Notes under the pieces: model-generated
Seen by the model: the letters and a program-made list of their open reading frames with translations, nothing else
Database searches by the model: none
Told to the model about the DNA's origin: nothing
In this document: one piece after another, positions 12,289 through 12,737 of the stretch
How positions within the stretch are numbered: the stretch's first letter is position 1
Layout of the letters: each line of letters opens with the position of its first letter
Position numbers and translations under genes: made by a program
NCBI GenBank assembly: GCA_964527385.1
Contig: CAZGPZ010000027.1
Span: 1-12,737, forward strand
DNA length: 12,737 bases
DNA from: JANWHZ01 sp964527385
GTDB taxonomy: Bacteria > Patescibacteriota > Saccharimonadia > Saccharimonadales > UBA4665
Direction of reading: 5' to 3'

Positions 12289-12552
12289 ATGAAAAGTCAA
12301 GGGGTCACGTTACTCAGCCGGATTGAGGCTATCGAAACACGCAACAAACGCGTCGAAGCCGACAAGGCATGGGAAGGATCGTGGACACGGCGAATCGCAA
12401 TCATGCTGTTGACCTACTTAGTTGTCGTAGCCTACCTTGCTTTCGTCGTTAAAATTAACCCTTGGATTAATGCCTTGGTTCCGGTACTCGGCTTTTTGCT
12501 TTCAACACTGACCGTAACGCTGCTTAAGAACATCTGGCTATCACGACGATGA
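12289..12552 (+). CDS. Small two-helix membrane protein, conserved hypothetical
   Basis: An 87-residue protein with a charged N-terminal helix (residues 10-35, containing RIEAIETRNKRVEADKAWE and SWTRR) and two hydrophobic helices at about 36-54 and 60-80, joined by KINPWINALVPVLGF. From memory, similar RNxRVExDKAWExSxxRR plus NAxVPxxGFxLSTL proteins occur in many CPR bacteria as conserved hypotheticals; a database search would be needed to confirm this. No function is known to me. The ATG at 12289 follows a -10 box by 7 nt. Its stop codon overlaps the next start (ATGA), so the two are translationally coupled. Confidence 0.82.
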   Translation: MKSQGVTLLSRIEAIETRNKRVEADKAWEGSWTRRIAIMLLTYLVVVAYLAFVVKINPWINALVPVLGFLLSTLTVTLLKNIWLSRR

Positions 12553-12737
12553 AACACATATATTTTGTCAGGCACGGGCTGAGCGAGCTGAATGTGCAGG
12601 GGCTCTGGGCAGGCGTACACTTGCGGTCTTCATTAGTCGCGGAAGGCCATGAGCAAGCCCAGCGCGCCGGCAAGCATGCCCAGGCGCTGCACATCGACCA
12701 CATCATCAGTTCGCCGCTGGAGCGCGCGCACCATACT
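12549..12737 (+). CDS. Histidine phosphatase (phosphoglycerate mutase-like), 5' part only
   Basis: These are the first 63 codons of a histidine phosphatase-superfamily protein. The phosphohistidine motif FVRHG is present (Arg8, His9), and SSPLERAHHT at 54-63 matches the conserved S-x-L-x-R-A-x-x-T segment with its phosphate-binding Arg59. The usual G-x-D-x-P-L-T loop is replaced by AGVHLRSSLVAEG, so the aspartate is missing. This argues for a broad phosphatase rather than a true phosphoglycerate mutase. The start overlaps the upstream stop by 4 bp. The C-terminal part and the second catalytic His lie outside the window. Confidence 0.85.
   Translation, partial: MKHIYFVRHGLSELNVQGLWAGVHLRSSLVAEGHEQAQRAGKHAQALHIDHIISSPLERAHHT

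Noticed and set aside
1..12737. CRISPR array, tRNA or rRNA genes
   Set aside because: No regularly spaced repeats, cloverleaf-like segments or rRNA signatures were seen; the repeats present are isolated pairs or palindromes.

Overview
The window is a gene-dense bacterial chromosome segment (roughly 50-55% G+C by eye) using the standard bacterial code. TGA ends lepA and the small membrane-protein gene at 12289-12552, so this is not a UGA-recoded lineage. Short housekeeping genes, tiny intergenic gaps, many start codons lying 6-10 nt after a -10 box without a Shine-Dalgarno sequence, and a small RNKRVE..KAWE-type membrane protein together suggest a Patescibacteria/CPR member, perhaps Candidatus Saccharibacteria. 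That assignment is inference; no 16S rRNA or marker search was possible. No tRNA, rRNA or CRISPR array was seen, and no gap between genes exceeds about 245 bases.

Layout. 1-1025 (minus): the 5' end of a guanylate kinase and a predicted HExxH metallopeptidase. 1206-2447 (plus): a HAD phosphatase and a Bcp-type peroxiredoxin. 2448-2690: a convergent intergenic region holding a REP-like hairpin and a remarkable 138-bp repeat structure that duplicates the end of lepA. 2691-6603 (minus): lepA (EF4), a four-helix membrane protein and the lipid II flippase murJ. 6738-9387 (plus): three consecutive genes of unknown function, each with its own promoter, which look like a lineage-specific insert between conserved genes. 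9426-12269 (minus): ftsH and tilS. 12289-12737 (plus): a two-helix membrane protein translationally coupled to a histidine phosphatase cut off by the window end.

How the genes relate. lepA and tilS serve translation (elongation factor 4, tRNA-Ile lysidine synthesis), ftsH serves membrane protein quality control, murJ serves peptidoglycan export, and gmk serves nucleotide supply. bcp is a thiol peroxidase. Adjacent genes often have their own -10 box, so polycistronic control seems limited.

Most striking signals. (1) The last 47 bp of lepA occur twice, 138 bp apart. The two copies are identical in the 47 bp, yet the five codons that follow (Leu-Lys-Arg-Asp-stop) differ at every codon while encoding the same residues. 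This looks like a tiny integrated element that restores the 3' end of its target gene. (2) lepA carries an in-frame 70-bp palindromic repeat in its GTPase domain. (3) tilS carries an unrelated in-frame repeat beside its ATP-binding loop. (4) About nine genes share leaderless-type promoter spacing.
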